Part shown: positions 23,237 to 35,500 of the stretch, piece after piece
How the letters are laid out: every line of letters begins with the position of its first letter
Position numbering within the stretch: the first letter of the stretch is position 1
DNA from: Hordeum vulgare subsp. vulgare
Taxonomy: Eukaryota; Streptophyta; Magnoliopsida; Poales; Poaceae
Direction of reading: 5' to 3'
Assembly (NCBI RefSeq): GCF_904849725.1
Contig: NC_058519.1
Coordinates: 106,318,881 to 106,382,880 of the forward strand
Length of the DNA: 64,000 nt
The notes under the pieces: model-generated
The model's database searches: none
What the model saw: the letters and a program-made list of their open reading frames with translations, nothing else
What the model was told of the DNA's origin: nothing
Program-made: the position numbers and the translations under genes

Positions 23237-24442
23237 CTACAACCAGAAGAAACCAGCTCTGAATGCTTTGGCGACGATTGCTCTTGAGGAGGCATGATGG
23301 CCGCAGGTTCCCGAGTAAATTTCTTCCAGGATTAACTGTCCCTCCTCAGGGGAGATGCACCGCTGAAGGACGCCCGAAACACTTTCCTTGTACAACTGGC
23401 CGTCAATGACGGTGACGGACTTCGACCTGCGGACGATCTGCCTAGCTTGGACTTCGTCTTCTGGTAATTCTTGCCTCAGGATGTACGCAATGAACGACAC
23501 AGTCCAATCGGGGATGAGAGCAAGAATCTCCATGATCAAATCAACCACAACAGGGACCTCGACTTCAGTCGGATATGTTGAACTCTTCGGTTGTACCGGT
23601 TCCTCTGTAAAAGGATCTTCTTTCACCGAGGGGAGATGTAGGTGCTCCAGGCAGACATCACTCGGGACTGGTCTCCGAGTGGATCCAAGTTTTGCCAATT
23701 CATCAGCTGCTTGGTTTTTCAGTCGCGGAACATGGTGAAGTTCCAGACATTCAAACTTCTTCTCGAGTTTCCTTACTGCGTTGCAGTATGCAGTCATGGT
23801 GGGGTTCCTCACATCCCACTCCTTCATCACTTGATTAACCACCAAATCCGAGTCGCCATAGACCATCAGGCGACGGACGCCGAGTGTGATGGCCATGCGC
23901 AATCCGTAAAGGAGAGCTTCGTACTCCGCCTCGTTGTTGGAAGAATCAAAATGTATCTGCAACACATACTTGAGTTTATCACCTTTTGGCGATATGATCA
24001 CTATGCCAGCGCCGGAGCCATTCAACATCTTGGACCCATCGAAGAACATGGTCCAATGAGCCGAATAGATGTGAGTCGGTTGCTGTTGTTCTACCCATTC
24101 TGCTATGAAGTAAGCCAGAGCTTGAGACTTTATAGCCTTCTTGGCTTCGAACTTAATGTCGCAGTATAACATCTCCATTGCCCACTTCGCCACTCGGCCT
24201 GATGCGTCCCAATTGTGGAGGATTTCCGACAACGGAGCATCAGAAATGACAAACACCGAGTGGTCTTGGAAATAATGAGCCACCTTCTTTGCAGTCATGT
24301 AGATCCCGTAAATAATCTTTTGATAATGGGGATACCTCTGCTTGGAAGGAGTCAGGACTTCAGAGACATAATATACTGGCCACTGAACCTTGTATGCTTT
24401 GCCTTCTTCTTCGCGTTCGGCTATGAGAACAGTGCTGACGAC
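23237..24442 (-). pseudogene. RNase H and integrase zinc-finger part of pol
   Basis: Open from 24298 to 23237 (353 codons) and bounded by in-frame stops at both ends (near 24443 and at 23237). The RNase H core is visible: FFDGSK (Asp), NNEAEYEALLYGL (Glu), VYGDSDLVV (Asp), NQAADELAKL (Asp). The preceding RT-proximal part has FQDHSVFVISDAPL, typical of the connection region. Near the end CGHHASSRA begins the integrase HHCC finger. It degrades RNA in the RNA/DNA hybrid. The frame is the same as that of integrase and protease, which supports one ancestral polyprotein. Confidence 0.85.
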
Positions 24443-25486
24443 TTAATTTCTAGCCGCGATGTATAGAAGAAGGGGTTCTTTACTGAGCAGGGCAGTAAGA
24501 ACCGGCTGGGTGGAAAGCAGGGCTTTGAGGTCGTCGAATGCAATTTGGGCTTCGTCTGTCCACTCGAAAGTATCTGATTTCTTCATGAGTTGGTACAGAG
24601 GTAACGCCTTCTCGCCGAGTCGAGCGATAAACCTGCTCAAAGCCGCTAGGCAACCTGTGAGCCTTTGAACATCATGTATTCTGACCGGCCGCTCCATTCG
24701 GACGATGGTACCGATCTTTTCGGGGTTGACATCGATCCCTCGTTCGGAAACGAAGAAACCGAGTAACTTTCCGCTGGGAACACCGAATGAACACTTGGCA
24801 GGGTTGAGCTTGATATCGTACCTACGAAGGTTGGCGAATGTTTCTGCCAAGTCAGTCAGCAGGTCGGAATCTTTGCGTGACTTGACTATGATATCGTCCT
24901 TATATGCCTCCACATTTCGACCGATCTGGTCAAGGAGGCATTTTTGGATCATGCGCATAAAAGTTGCTCCTGCATTCTTCAAACTGAATGGCATAGTGAT
25001 GTAGAGGAAATACCCGAATGGGGTGATGAAGCTGTTTTTAATTCATCCGGACCATACAGACGGATCTGATGATAGCCCGAATAGGCATCAAGGAATGATA
25101 AACGCTTGCAGCCCGCAGTCGAATCAACAATTTGATCAATGCGGTGGGAGCGGGAAATGATCTTTCGGGCAGACCTTATTGAGATGCTTGAAATCGATGC
25201 ACATAAGGAGAGACTTGTCCTTCTTGGGCACCATGACAACATTGGCGCGCCACTCGGAGTGGTGTACCTCGCGAATGAAGTTTGCTGCCAAAAGTTTAGC
25301 CACCTCCTCTCAGATTGCCTTCCTTTTGTGCGCGGCGGACCGACGCAGTCGTTCTCGGACGGGCTCAGAAGCAGGATCCACATGCAGTCGGTGCTCAGCC
25401 AACTCCCTGGGTACACCTGGCATGTCAGCGGGCTTCCTTGCGAAAATGTCCCAGTTCTCACGGAGGAATTGGATGAGCTCGGCTTC
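24443..25486 (-). pseudogene. Reverse transcriptase part of pol, broken
   Basis: RT motifs are split over two frames: SFLDAYSGYHQIRL in a frame open 25461-24979, and MPFSLKNAGATF onward in the main pol frame (24994-24443). Stops and at least one frameshift lie between 25486 and 24995. The catalytic box reads AYKDDIIV: both aspartates are present, but position two is Lys (codon AAG), unlike the Val, Met or Ile normal there; ATG to AAG is one base. Together with the stops this copy cannot reverse transcribe. Confidence 0.85.
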
Positions 25487-26428
25487 CTATTTTGGATCGA
25501 GGGTGGTTGAGATGTTCGTCGGTGCAGCGGTGTCGTCCGTCGGGTGGATGCTGACTTTCTTCGTGTCTCCCGCCGACTGGAATGCAGACTCCGAAGCTGG
25601 TTTCTTCGAACGCATCAAGTCGGCGGGGTCGGCTGTCTTCTTGTACTCATCCAGCTCGAGAATAGCCATCTGCTGATCGGCAATCCTCGACCCCTGCTGC
25701 AGACACTCCTCGGCCCGCTGCCGATTGCCTGTGACCGTGATCACACCTTTGGGACCCGGCATCTTCAGCTTCAAATACACGTAACAAGGACGGGCCATGA
25801 AACGCGCATACGCCGAACGGCCCAGAATCGCATGGTATGCACTCTGGAAGTCCACCACCTCGAATGTTAGCTTTTCCTTGCGGAAGTTCTTGTCGGAGCC
25901 GAAAACGACGTCCAACGCGATCTGGCCGAGTGACTTGGTCTTTCGTCCTAGGACGACTCTGTGGAACTGCATGCTGCTCTCGCTAAGTTTGGACAACGGA
26001 ATGCCCATCCCCTTGAGAGTGTCCTCGTACATGATGTTCAAGCCGCTGTCGCCGTCCATGAGGACTTTGCACAGTCGGACTCCTTCCACCACCGGGTCGA
26101 TGACTAGAGCTTGCCTCCCTGGGGTGGGCATGTGTGTTGGATGGTCCGACTGATCAAAGGTGATCGCAGTCTGACACCATTTGAGGAACGTGGGATTGGT
26201 TGGGGTTGCCATGTTCACCTCCCTGTTCACCAGCTTCAGTCGACTCTTGCTTTCCACGTCAGCAAAAATCATCAATGTTGCATGGACTTGGGGGAACGGA
26301 TCCTCCTTGTTCTCATCATCCTGCTCGGTGTCCTTTTCACTTGGCTGGCCCTCACCGAATCCATGGATCAGGAGGCGACATTGCCGAGTGGTGTGCTTCG
26401 GGAATATGGCGTTGCCTTCTTCGTCCAT
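25487..26428 (-). pseudogene. Aspartic protease region of the Tat-type element
   Basis: 313 open codons. The first third contains CRLLI as the end of a zinc-binding C...H...H...C pattern (CPIHTK...KHTTRQC) that begins just upstream. The protease active site is VLMDGDSGLNIMY (D-S-G) near residue 125, followed by the flap region and AILGRSAYARF (the I-L-G-R helix). It cleaves the Gag-Pol precursor. It ends at a TAG in the pol frame (25487), so release of downstream pol would fail. It overlaps the end of the gag frame by 61 bp because gag has shifted frame upstream. Confidence 0.82.
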
Positions 26429-27762
26429 CTTCGTGTGGATTGGACATGGCTGATCCAGGATGGAGTTTCCGAATTGTTTCTTCTTGGGGGTGTACTGAGC
26501 TTTCCCCTTACCCTTGAATTGGTATTCGTAACGGTTGCTGCCTCTGCCTGCGGAGTGGATGGAGCTTTCTGCTTTTGCTTCCGATTGTTGTTCCCATCTT
26601 CGTCGGCGACTCCCTTATGCTTGCCGCTACGTATGCGGTCATCTTCTTTGCCATTTTCATAGCGTGCGGCTATCTCCATCATCTTGCTCATGGAGATGTC
26701 GCCTGTCCGACCGAACTTCAGGTACAGATCTCTGTACCGCACGCCTGCCTTGAAGGCGCAGACTGCTTGGTGCTCTGTGACGTTCTCCACCGTGTGGTAG
26801 AGGGTCGTCCAGCGCTGGATGAAATCGCGCACGGGCTCATTCTGCTTCTGGACACAGTGCTGGAGCTCCACGAGACCAGCAGGACGTTTGCACATGCCCT
26901 CGAAGGTCTTGATGAAGACTCGGGACAGATCTGCCCAGGTGTAGATGCTTGACGGAGCCAAGTGGTTCAGCCACGCTCGTGCCGTGCCGTCGAGCATCAG
27001 GGGGAGATGTTTCATGGTGACCTGGTCATCTCCACCACCGATCTGGACCGCCACTCTGTAGTCGTCCAGCCACGTTTCTGGCTTGGACTCTCCTATGAAC
27101 TTGTTTATTCCCGTCGCCAATCGGAAGTTGGGAGGGGTGTCAGCTGAACGAATGGCCCGACTGAAGCACTCGGGACCAGAGACGATGGTCCTGCTTCCAC
27201 TCGAACGGTCTCTATCGTGACCATCATGGTGGGCTCGGCTCGTGTCGACCTTCCTCTGGGCGATGTACCCTCTTGCGTCGGGCCTTGGATCATACGCGTC
27301 ACCGACTGAACACCGATCATCGTGATGCCGAGGCCCGTAAGGCCCACCCCGCGGAGGAGTGCGTGAACGGCGACGATCTGCGGGATTCCTGGAACGGCTG
27401 CCCCCTCCGCGTCGCTGATGAGAGTCGGGGCTGAAAACCGACCAATGCGTGTTCGCGTGAACATAACTGTTGTGGATCATGTTGTACGACTGGGAGACCG
27501 CCGAATTCTGCTGCTGCGTCGTATGCAACAGGGCGCGGATCTCCTCGATCCCTCTACCAGCCTCTGAATCAGTCGGTTGGAGGGAATCGGCTATCTTGGC
27601 AGTGGCAGCTAGGTTTAGGACGGGTGTGCGAAACACCTCGACATTGCTCTCGCGAGTGCGCCGACTGGAAGAACGGCGGTGTTGACGACGAGCGCCGGAT
27701 GATTCGCCGACCTCATGCTCGTTCCGACCAGTTCGGAGGGGACTTTCATGGGAATCAGCCAT
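26368..27762 (-). pseudogene. Gag of the Tat-type element
   Basis: 464 codons in the open part. An Arg/Ser-rich, disordered N-terminal half (RRSRTPPRGGP) is followed by a retrotransposon gag domain at about 205-350 (INKFIGESKPETWLDDY, ARAWLNHL, FIQRWTTLYHTV). It forms the cytoplasmic capsid. The last 60-odd codons do not look like gag, and the zinc-knuckle-like CPIHTK appears in the pol frame instead, so a frameshift sits near 26540-26560. Upstream in the same frame a 114-codon extension starts at 28161 (MSSGGDLC) and is cut off by one TAA at 27820, so the ancestral Gag probably began there. Confidence 0.82.
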
Positions 27763-27819
27763 GAGAACTTCGGCTGCAGGCCCGCGACCGAAGTACTCGG
27801 AAGGTAACTCAGTCGGAAC

Positions 27820-28161
27820 TTAGTCCAAGCACTGGGACGGCGGCGCGACCACAACCGACTCGAGGACCGCCACTTGAGAGGACGCGTTCTGTCGCGCCTG
27901 GGCGTGTCGCACCCAACGCTGGAGCCGCGGACGGCGGGACCGCTTGTTGCGGCGCGTGATGGGGGCGAAGATCGACACCGGGGCCGATTGCTGGAGAAGA
28001 AAGACGCCGCGGGCACCGGCACAGAAGTGCGTAGGCCCGCGACTAGGGAGCGCCTCGACGTCGAGAGGCGCATCCCCAAGCCATGCTGAATCGTCGACGA
28101 TGAAGGAGAGTACGTCGAAGAGGATCTCACGACCCATGCACAAATCTCCGCCGGACGACAT
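27820..28161 (-). pseudogene. Probable N-terminal part of Gag, separated by one stop
   Basis: Begins MSSGGDLCMG and includes WLGDAPLDVEALPSRGP, and ends at TAA 57 nt before the gag ATG, in the same frame. The open frame extends up to 28227, but that ATG lies inside the PBS, so 28161 is the better start. It could instead be a short leader peptide. No domain recognised. Confidence 0.5.
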
Positions 28162-28210
28162 GATGAAAAGATGAAGTTGCAAACTCACCGGAAGTCGCTT
28201 AGACGCCTGC

Positions 28211-28228
28211 CCCACGGTGGGCGCCAAC
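28211..28228 (-). promoter_or_regulatory. Primer binding site of the Tat-type element
   Basis: Minus strand, directly after the 5' LTR: GTTGGCGCCCACCGTGGG. The TGGCGCC core matches tRNAs ending GGCGCCA. It fixes 28229-28760 as the 5' LTR. Confidence 0.75.
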
Positions 28229-28760
28229 TGTCGTGGGTATAAGTCTGACAGTAGATGTGTAGGGTACGAAAGGATGGGAGAGCCTTAGCTACGCGAGGTT
28301 GTATGAGTTCAGGCCCCTCTACGGTGGAGGTAAAAGCCTTACGTCTCAGTGCTCTTGGGAGCTTAGTGTCGAGTGGAATATAGGATTATAGTAAATGCCA
28401 ACCCCTGCACCAGTGGGGAAGGGCGGCTTATATAGAGTGCGCTGCCCTTCACAACGGCCCGGTGGACAGGGGTGGAATAGTGGCAAATAAATGTCTACGT
28501 TACAGGTAATGTATGCCTTAAATGCTAATAATGGTGTACGAAAACGTATGACCATTTCCCTCCTGGGAGGTTACGATGTACAGAGTGGAACTGAGTCGGT
28601 ACGTTAAATACACTCCGAGTGTTCGTCACCGACTGGATGATGCGGGGAGTCCTTAGTTCAGTCGGAACTGTCTAAGGGCCTTGTCCTCTATGAAGGGTAG
28701 TCCTTGGGTAGGACCTATATGGCAGGCCTATGACCCTACCCTGGGACTATAACCCCATCA
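28229..28760 (-). repeat. 5' LTR of the Tat-type Gypsy element
   Basis: 532 bp, TG...CA, near-identical to 16533-17068. A TATA box on the minus strand (TATATAA, 28429-28435) would drive gag-pol. The target duplicate GGGAG follows at 28761-28765. Confidence 0.95.
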
Positions 28761-30012
28761 GGGAGGGAGGAATCCTTGTCCAATCCCACTTGGATTAGGA
28801 TTCCTTCCTTATTTTCCCACCTCTTTTGGATTTTCCACTTTTTCTTCATGGACTTTCCTTGGATGACTTTCTCAGCCCATTATACCGTATTGTACATCCA
28901 ATAAACCCACGTGGACCCCTTGGGGCGTGGTGGGCCCACCCAGTGGGCCCCCGGAACCCATTCGTCACTCCCGGTACACTACCGGCAATGCCCGAAAACT
29001 TTCCGGAATCCAAACACCAAGTTCCTATATATCAATCTTTGTTTCCGGACCATTCCGGAAACCCTCGTGACTTCCATGATCTCATCCGGGACTCTGAACA
29101 ACCTTCGGTCACCAACACATATAACTCAACTATACTAAAGCATCATCGAACCTTAAATGTGCAGACCGTGCGGGTTCGAGAACTATGTAGACATGACCCG
29201 AGACACTCCTCGGTCAATATCTAATAGTGGGAGCTAGATGCCATATTGGATCCTACATATGATACGAAGATCTTATCGGTTGAACCTCTGTGCCAAGGAT
29301 TCATATAATCCCGTATAACGTTCCCTTTGTCCTTCGGTATGTTACTTGCCCGAGATTTGATCGTCGGTATCCCTATACCTATTTCAATCTCGTTACCGAC
29401 AAGTCTCTTTACTCGTTCCATAATACAAGATCCCGTGACTCACACTTGAGTCACATTGCTTACAAGGCTTGTATGTGATGTTGTATTACCGAGTGGGCCC
29501 TGAGATACCTCTCTGTCACACGGAGTAACAAATCCTAGTCTTGATCCATGCTAACTCAATGGACACCTTCGGAGATACCTGTAGAGCACCTTTATAGTCA
29601 CCAAGTAACGTTGTGACATTTGATACACACAAGGTATTCCTGTGGTGACAGTGAGTTACATGATCTCATGGTCATAGGAATGAATACTTGACACACAAAA
29701 AACAATAGCAACAAAATGACACGATCACATGCTACGTTCATAGTTTGGGTCTAGTCCATCACATGATTCTCCTAATGATGTGATCCCGTTATCAAGTGAC
29801 AACACTTGTCTATGGCCAGGAAACCTTGACCATCTTCGATCAACGAGCAAGTCAACTAGAGGCTTACTAGGGATAGTGTTTTGTCTATGTATCCACACAT
29901 GTATTTGAGTTTCCAATCAATACAATTATAGCATGGATAATAAACGATTATCACGAACAAAGAAATATAATAATAACTAATTTATTATTGCCTCTAGGGT
30001 ATATGTCCAACA
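28761..30012 (-). repeat. Right-hand Copia LTR, part 2
   Basis: Resumes with GGGAGGGAGG exactly where part 1 stopped and aligns with 4111-5363 of the central LTR, ending TCCAACA. Together the two parts give about 1.8 kb, a full LTR. Confidence 0.92.
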
Positions 30013-30401
30013 CATAGGAGGTGAGCTAGAGCACCACAAAGCTCTCCCACGGCTGGCCAAAAAACAGAGCAGTGCACTACTCTGCTCACGGGGGTATATA
30101 TAGGCCAACCATTGGTCCAAGTTTGTGGCTGAAACCGAGACCAAAGGACAACCTGAGGTCCCGGTTCCAGCCACAAACCAGGACTACTGGTTGTGGGCCA
30201 GGAGCGAGGCACATTGGTCCCGGTTCTTGTGAGGAACTGGCACCGAAGGTGACAAACGAACCGGGACAAATGGCTCACGAGGCCCCACCGACACCCTGGC
30301 CTCACGAACCGGGACCTATGCCCACATGGGCCCCGGTTCGTGAGTGAACCGAGACTAATGGGATTTCATCAAGTGGACCAAGGCCCTCTTTTCTATTAGT
30401 G
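30013..30401. mobile_element. Truncated end of a second CACTA transposon
   Basis: Ends at 30401. Read on the minus strand from there: CACTAATAGAAAAGAGGGCC, followed by several inverted copies of GGTCCCGGTTCGTG / CACGAACCGGGAC, the subterminal repeat style of a widespread Triticeae CACTA family. The other end is missing: the Copia tandem begins at 30012, so the Copia element inserted into this transposon or the two were joined by deletion. No TSD can be checked. Confidence 0.7.
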
Positions 30402-30641
30402 GAGGGAGAGAGAGAGATTCTTGCTATCCAGAGAGTGGACTTGGGGTTTTGACCTCCCAATAATGGAGCAAGAGCCATGGCAAGGTTGTTGGGGGGTTCA
30501 CTTGTTATGGTTGAGCAGTAGTAAAAATTTGAGGTGAAGGGAAATAAGGGAAGGGGTGAAAACATAGAGTTTTGGAATTATGCGGAAGGTGTTTGATCGA
30601 TGTTTGGACATGGTAAACTTTCCCACTTGTAGTGAGAAGTA
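30402..30641. other. Unassigned flank left of the Angela-like element
   Basis: 240 bp with a GA-rich start (GGGAGAGAGAGAGA) and no convincing frame or repeat terminus. It continues at 36632 once the Copia insertion is removed. Confidence 0.5.
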
Positions 30642-30646
30642 ACAAC

Positions 30647-32465
30647 TGTTGGGGAATGTCGCATGGGAAACAAAAAATTTCTTACGCGCACGAAGACCTA
30701 TCATGGTGATGTCCATCTACGAGAGGGGATGAGTGATCTACGTACCCTTGTAGATCGTACATCAGAAGCGTTAGTGAATGAGGTTGATGTAGTGGAATGT
30801 CCTCACGTCCCTCTATCCGCCCCGCGAACAATCCCGCGATCAGTCCCTCGATCTAGTACCGAACGGACGGCACCTCCGCGTTCAGCACACGTACAGCTCG
30901 ACAATGATATCGGCCTTCTTGATCCAGCAAGAGAGACGGAGAGGTAGAAGAGTTCTCCGGCAGCGTGACGGCGCTCCGGAGGTTGGTGATGACCTTGTCT
31001 CAGCAGGGCTCCGCCCGAGCTCCGCAGAAACGCGATCTAGAGGAAAAACCGTGGAGGTATGTGGTCGGGCTGCCGTGGGAAAAACGTCTCAAATCAGCCC
31101 TAAAACCTCCGTATATATAGGTGGGAGGGAGGGGACCTTGCCTTGGGGCTCAAGGAGCCCCAAGGGGGTCGGCCGAGTCCAAGGGGGAAGGCTCCCCCCC
31201 AAACCGAGTTGGACTTGGTTTGGTGGGTGGGAGTCCTTCCTTCTTTTCCCACCTCCCCTTCTTTTTTCCTTTTCTCTTTGATTTTCTTTCCTAGGCGCAT
31301 AGGGCCCTTTTGGGCTGTCCCACCAGCCCACTAAGGGCTGATGTGCCACCCTCAAGGCCTACGGGCTTCCCCAGGGTGGGTTGCCCCCCCGGTGAACTCC
31401 CGGAACCCATTCGTCATTCCCGGTACATTCCCGGTAACTCCGAAAACCTTCCGGTAATCAAATGAGGTCATCCTATATATCAATCTTCGTTTCCGGACCA
31501 TTCCGAAAACCCTCGTGACGTCCGTGATCTCATTCGGGACTCCGAACAACATTCGGTAACCAACCATATAACTCAAATACGCATAAAACAACGTCGAACC
31601 TTAAGTGTGCAGACCCTGCGGGTTCGAGAACTATGTAGACATGACCCGAGAGACTCCTCGGTCAATATCCAATAGCGGGACCTGGATGCCCATATTGGAT
31701 CATACATATTCTACGAAGATCTTATCGTTTGAACCTCAGTGCCAAGGATTCATATAATCCCGTATGTCATTCCCTTTGTCCTTCGGTATGTTACTTGCCC
31801 GAGATTCGATCGTCAGTATCCGCATACCTATTTCAATCTCGTTTACCGGCAAGTCTCTTTACTCGTTCCGTAATACAAGATCCCGCAACTTACACTAAGT
31901 CACATTGCTTGCAAGGCTTGTGTGTGATGTTGTATTACTGAGTGGGCCCTGAGATACCTCTCCGTCACACGGAGTGACAAATCCCAGTCTTGATCCATAC
32001 TAACTCAACTAACACCTTCGGAGATACCTGTAGAGCATCTTTATAGTCACCCAGTAACGTTGCGACGTTTGATACACACAAAGCATTCCTCCGGTGTCAG
32101 TGAGTTATATGATCTCATGGTCATAGGAATAAATACTTGACATGCAGAAAACAGTAGCAACAAAATGACACGATCAACATGCGACGTCTATTAGTTTGGG
32201 TCTAGTCCATCACGTGATTCTCCTAATGACGTGATCCAGTTATCAAGCAACAACACCTTGTTCATAATCAGAAGACACTGACTATCTTTGATCAACTGGC
32301 TAGCCAACTAGAGGCTTGCTAGGGACGGTGTTTTGTCTATGTATCCACACATGTAAATGAGTCTTCATTCAATACAATTATAGCATGGATAATAAACGAT
32401 TATCTTGATACAGGAATTATAATAATAACTATATTTATTATTGCCTCTAGGGCATAATTCCAACA
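30647..32465 (-). repeat. 3' LTR of the Angela/BARE-like element
   Basis: 1819 bp, a normal length for BARE1-type LTRs, with termini TGTTGG...CCAACA. On the minus strand it opens TGTTGGAATTATGCCCTAG and has a TATA box at 31111-31120 (CTATATATAC). Confidence 0.95.
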
Positions 32466-32477
32466 GTCTCCCACTTT
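32466..32477 (-). promoter_or_regulatory. Polypurine tract of the Angela/BARE-like element
   Basis: AAAGTGGGAGAC on the minus strand, abutting the 3' LTR. Confidence 0.85.
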
Positions 32478-32517
32478 CACTAGAGTCAATAATCTAGCCC
32501 TCACATCATCATGTGAA

Positions 32518-35500
32518 TTACATTGTAATAAATCTAACACCCATACAGTTCTGGTGTTGATCATACTTTGGCCGTGGAAGAGGTTTAGTCAGCGGGTCTG
32601 CTACATTCAGATCCGTGTGCACTTTGCATATATTTACGTCCTCTCCCTCGACGTAGTCGCGGATGAGGTTGAAGCGTCGTTTGATGTGTCTGGTCTTCTT
32701 GTGAAACCGTGGTTCCTTTGCTAAGGCAATGGCACCCGTGTTGTCACAGAACAAGGTTATTGGATTCAGTGCGCTTGGCACCACTCCAAGATCCGTCATG
32801 AACTGCTTCATCCAGACACCCTCCTTAGCTGCCTCCGAGGCAGCCATGTACTCCGCTTCACATGTAGAATTTGCTACGACGCTTTGCTTGGAACTGCACC
32901 AGCTTACCGCACCCCCATTAAGAATAAATACGTATCCGGTTTGCGACTTAGAGTCGTCCGGATCTGTGTCAAAGCTTGCATCGACGTAACCTTTTACGGC
33001 GAGCTCTTCGTCACCTCCATACACGAGAAACATCTCCTTAGTCCTTTTCAGGTACTTCAGGATATTCTTGACCGTTGTCCAGTGATCCACTCCTGGATTA
33101 CTCTGGAACCTACCTGCCATACTTATGGCCAGGCTAACATCCGATCTAGTGCACAGCATTGCATACATGATAGAACCTATGGCTGAAGCATAGGGGACGG
33201 AGCGCATATGCTCTCTATCTTCATCAGTTGCTGGGCACTGAGTCTTACTCAATCTCGTACCTTGTAAAACTGGCAAGAACCCTTTCTTGGACTGTTCCAT
33301 TTTGAACCTCTTCAAAACTTTATCAAGGTATGTGCTTTGTGAAAGTCCTATCAGGCGTTTTGATCTATCCCTATAGATCTTAATGCCTAGAATGTAAGCA
33401 GCTTCTCCTAGGTCCTTCATAGAGAAACTCTTATTCAAGTAATCCTTTATGCTCTCTAAAAACTCCACGTTGTTTCCAATCAGCAATATGTCATCCACAT
33501 ATAATATTAGAAATGCCACAGAGCTCCCACTCACTTTCTTGTAAATACAAGATTCTCCAACCACTTGTATAAACCCAAATGCTTTGATCACCTCATCAAA
33601 ACGTTTGTTCCAACTCCGAGATGCTTGCACCAGTCCATAAATGGATCGCTGGAGCTTGCACACCTTGTTAGCATTCTTAGGATCGACAAAACCTTCGGGT
33701 TGTATCATATACAACTCTTCCTTAAGGAAACCGTTAAGGAACGCCATTTTGACATCCATCTGCCAGATTTCATAATCAAAAAATGCAGCTATTGCTAACA
33801 TGATTCTGACGGACTTAAGCATCGCTACGGGTGAGAATGTCTCATCGTAGTCAACTCCTTGAACTTGTGAAAAACCCTTTGCCACAAGTCGAGCTTTATA
33901 AACGGTCACATTGTCGTCAGCGTCCGTCTTCCTCTTAAAAATCCATTTGTTCTGAATAGCCTTGCGGCCCTCAGGTAGTACCTCCAAAGTCCACACTTTG
34001 TTCTCATACATGGATCCTATCTCGGACTTCATGGCTTCTAGCCATTTGTTGGAATCCGGGCCCACCATTGCTTCTTCATAATTTGCAGGTTCATTGTTGT
34101 CCAACAACATGATCGACAAGACGGGATTACCGTACCACTCTGGAGCAGCACGTGGTCTCGTCGACCTGCGTGGTTCGACAGAAACTTGAACCGGAGTTTC
34201 ATGATCATCATCATTAACTTCCTCCTCAACCGGCGTCGCAACGACAGAGGTTTCCCCTTGTCCCGCGCCACCATCCAGAGGGATGAGAGGTTCGAAAACC
34301 TCGTCAAGTTCTATCTTCCTCCCACTCAATTCTCTCGAGAGAAACTCCTTCTCGAGAAAAGCTCTGTTTTTAGCAACAAACACTTTGCCCTCGGATTTGA
34401 GATAGAAGGTGTACCCAACTGTCTCTTTTGGGTAACCTATGAAGACGCACTTTTCCGCTTTGGGTTCCAGCTTTTCAGGCTGAAGCTCTTTGACATAAGC
34501 GTCACATCCCCAAACTTTAAGAAACGACAACTTTGGCCCTTTGCCATACCACAGTTCGTATGGTGTCGTCTCAATGGATTTTGATGGTGCCCTATTTAAA
34601 GTGAATGCAGCTGTTTCTAATGCATAACCCCAAAACGATAACGGCAAATCGGTAAGAGACATCATAGATCGCACCATCTCTAATAAAGTACGATTACGAC
34701 GTTCGGACACACCATTACGCTGTGGTGTTCCAGGCGGTGTTAACTGTGAAACAATTCCACATTGTCTTAAGTACGCACCAAACTCGAAACTCAGATATTC
34801 ACCCCCACGATCAGACTGTAGGAACTTGATCTTCTTGTTACGATGATTTTCAACTTCACACTGAAATTGCTTGAACTTTTCAAATGTTTCAGACTTGTGC
34901 TTCATCAAGTAGACATAACCATATCTACTCAAATCGTTAGTGAAGGTGAGAAAATAACGATATCCGCCGCGTGCCTCCACGCTCATCGGACCACACACAT
35001 CGGTATGTATGATTTCCAACAAGTCACTTGCACGCTCCATTGTTCCGGAGAACGGAGTCTTAGTCATCTTGCCCATGAGGCATGGTTCGCACGTGTCAAG
35101 TGAATCAAAGTCAAGTGACTCCAAAAGTCCATCAGCATGGAGTTTCTTCATGCGCTTTACCCCAATATGACATAAGCGGCAGTGCCACAAAAATATGGCG
35201 CTATCATTGTTAACTCTAACTCTTTTGGTCTCAATGTTATGTATATGTGTATCGCTATCAAGATTCAATATGAAAAATCCTCTCACATTAGGTGCATGAC
35301 CATAAAAGATGTTACTCATAGAAATAGAACAACCATTATTCTCTGACTTAAAAGAGTAACCGTCTCGCAATAAATAAGATCCAGATATAATGTTCATGCT
35401 CAACGCAGGCACTAAATAACAATGATTTAAGTTCATCACTAATCCTGATGGTAACTGAAGTGAAACTGTGCCGACGGCAATTGCATCAACCTTGAGGGCT

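Larger units (their letters stand above)
16533..28760 (-). mobile_element. Ty3/Gypsy retrotransposon, Tat type, complete but inactive
   Basis: A 12.2 kb element with two LTRs (536 and 532 bp, TG...CA), TSD GGGAG, PBS, PPT, gag, protease, RT/RNase H and integrase in Gypsy order on the minus strand. Between integrase and the 3' LTR it has about 5 kb of extra sequence carrying a spliced gene in the opposite direction and a tandem array. Long 3' extensions with additional frames are known for the Tat lineage of plant Gypsy elements. The two LTRs differ at roughly 22-24 positions by hand count (about 4 percent); at 1.3e-8 substitutions per site per year that is near 1.7 million years. Several stops and frameshifts inactivate gag-pol. 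Confidence 0.93.

Noticed and set aside
23642..24169. 175-codon plus-strand frame
   Set aside because: Antisense shadow of the RNase H region.
30072..30347. Short plus-strand frame with repeated Gly-Pro words
   Set aside because: Falls in CACTA subterminal repeats (CCCGGTTCGTG units).
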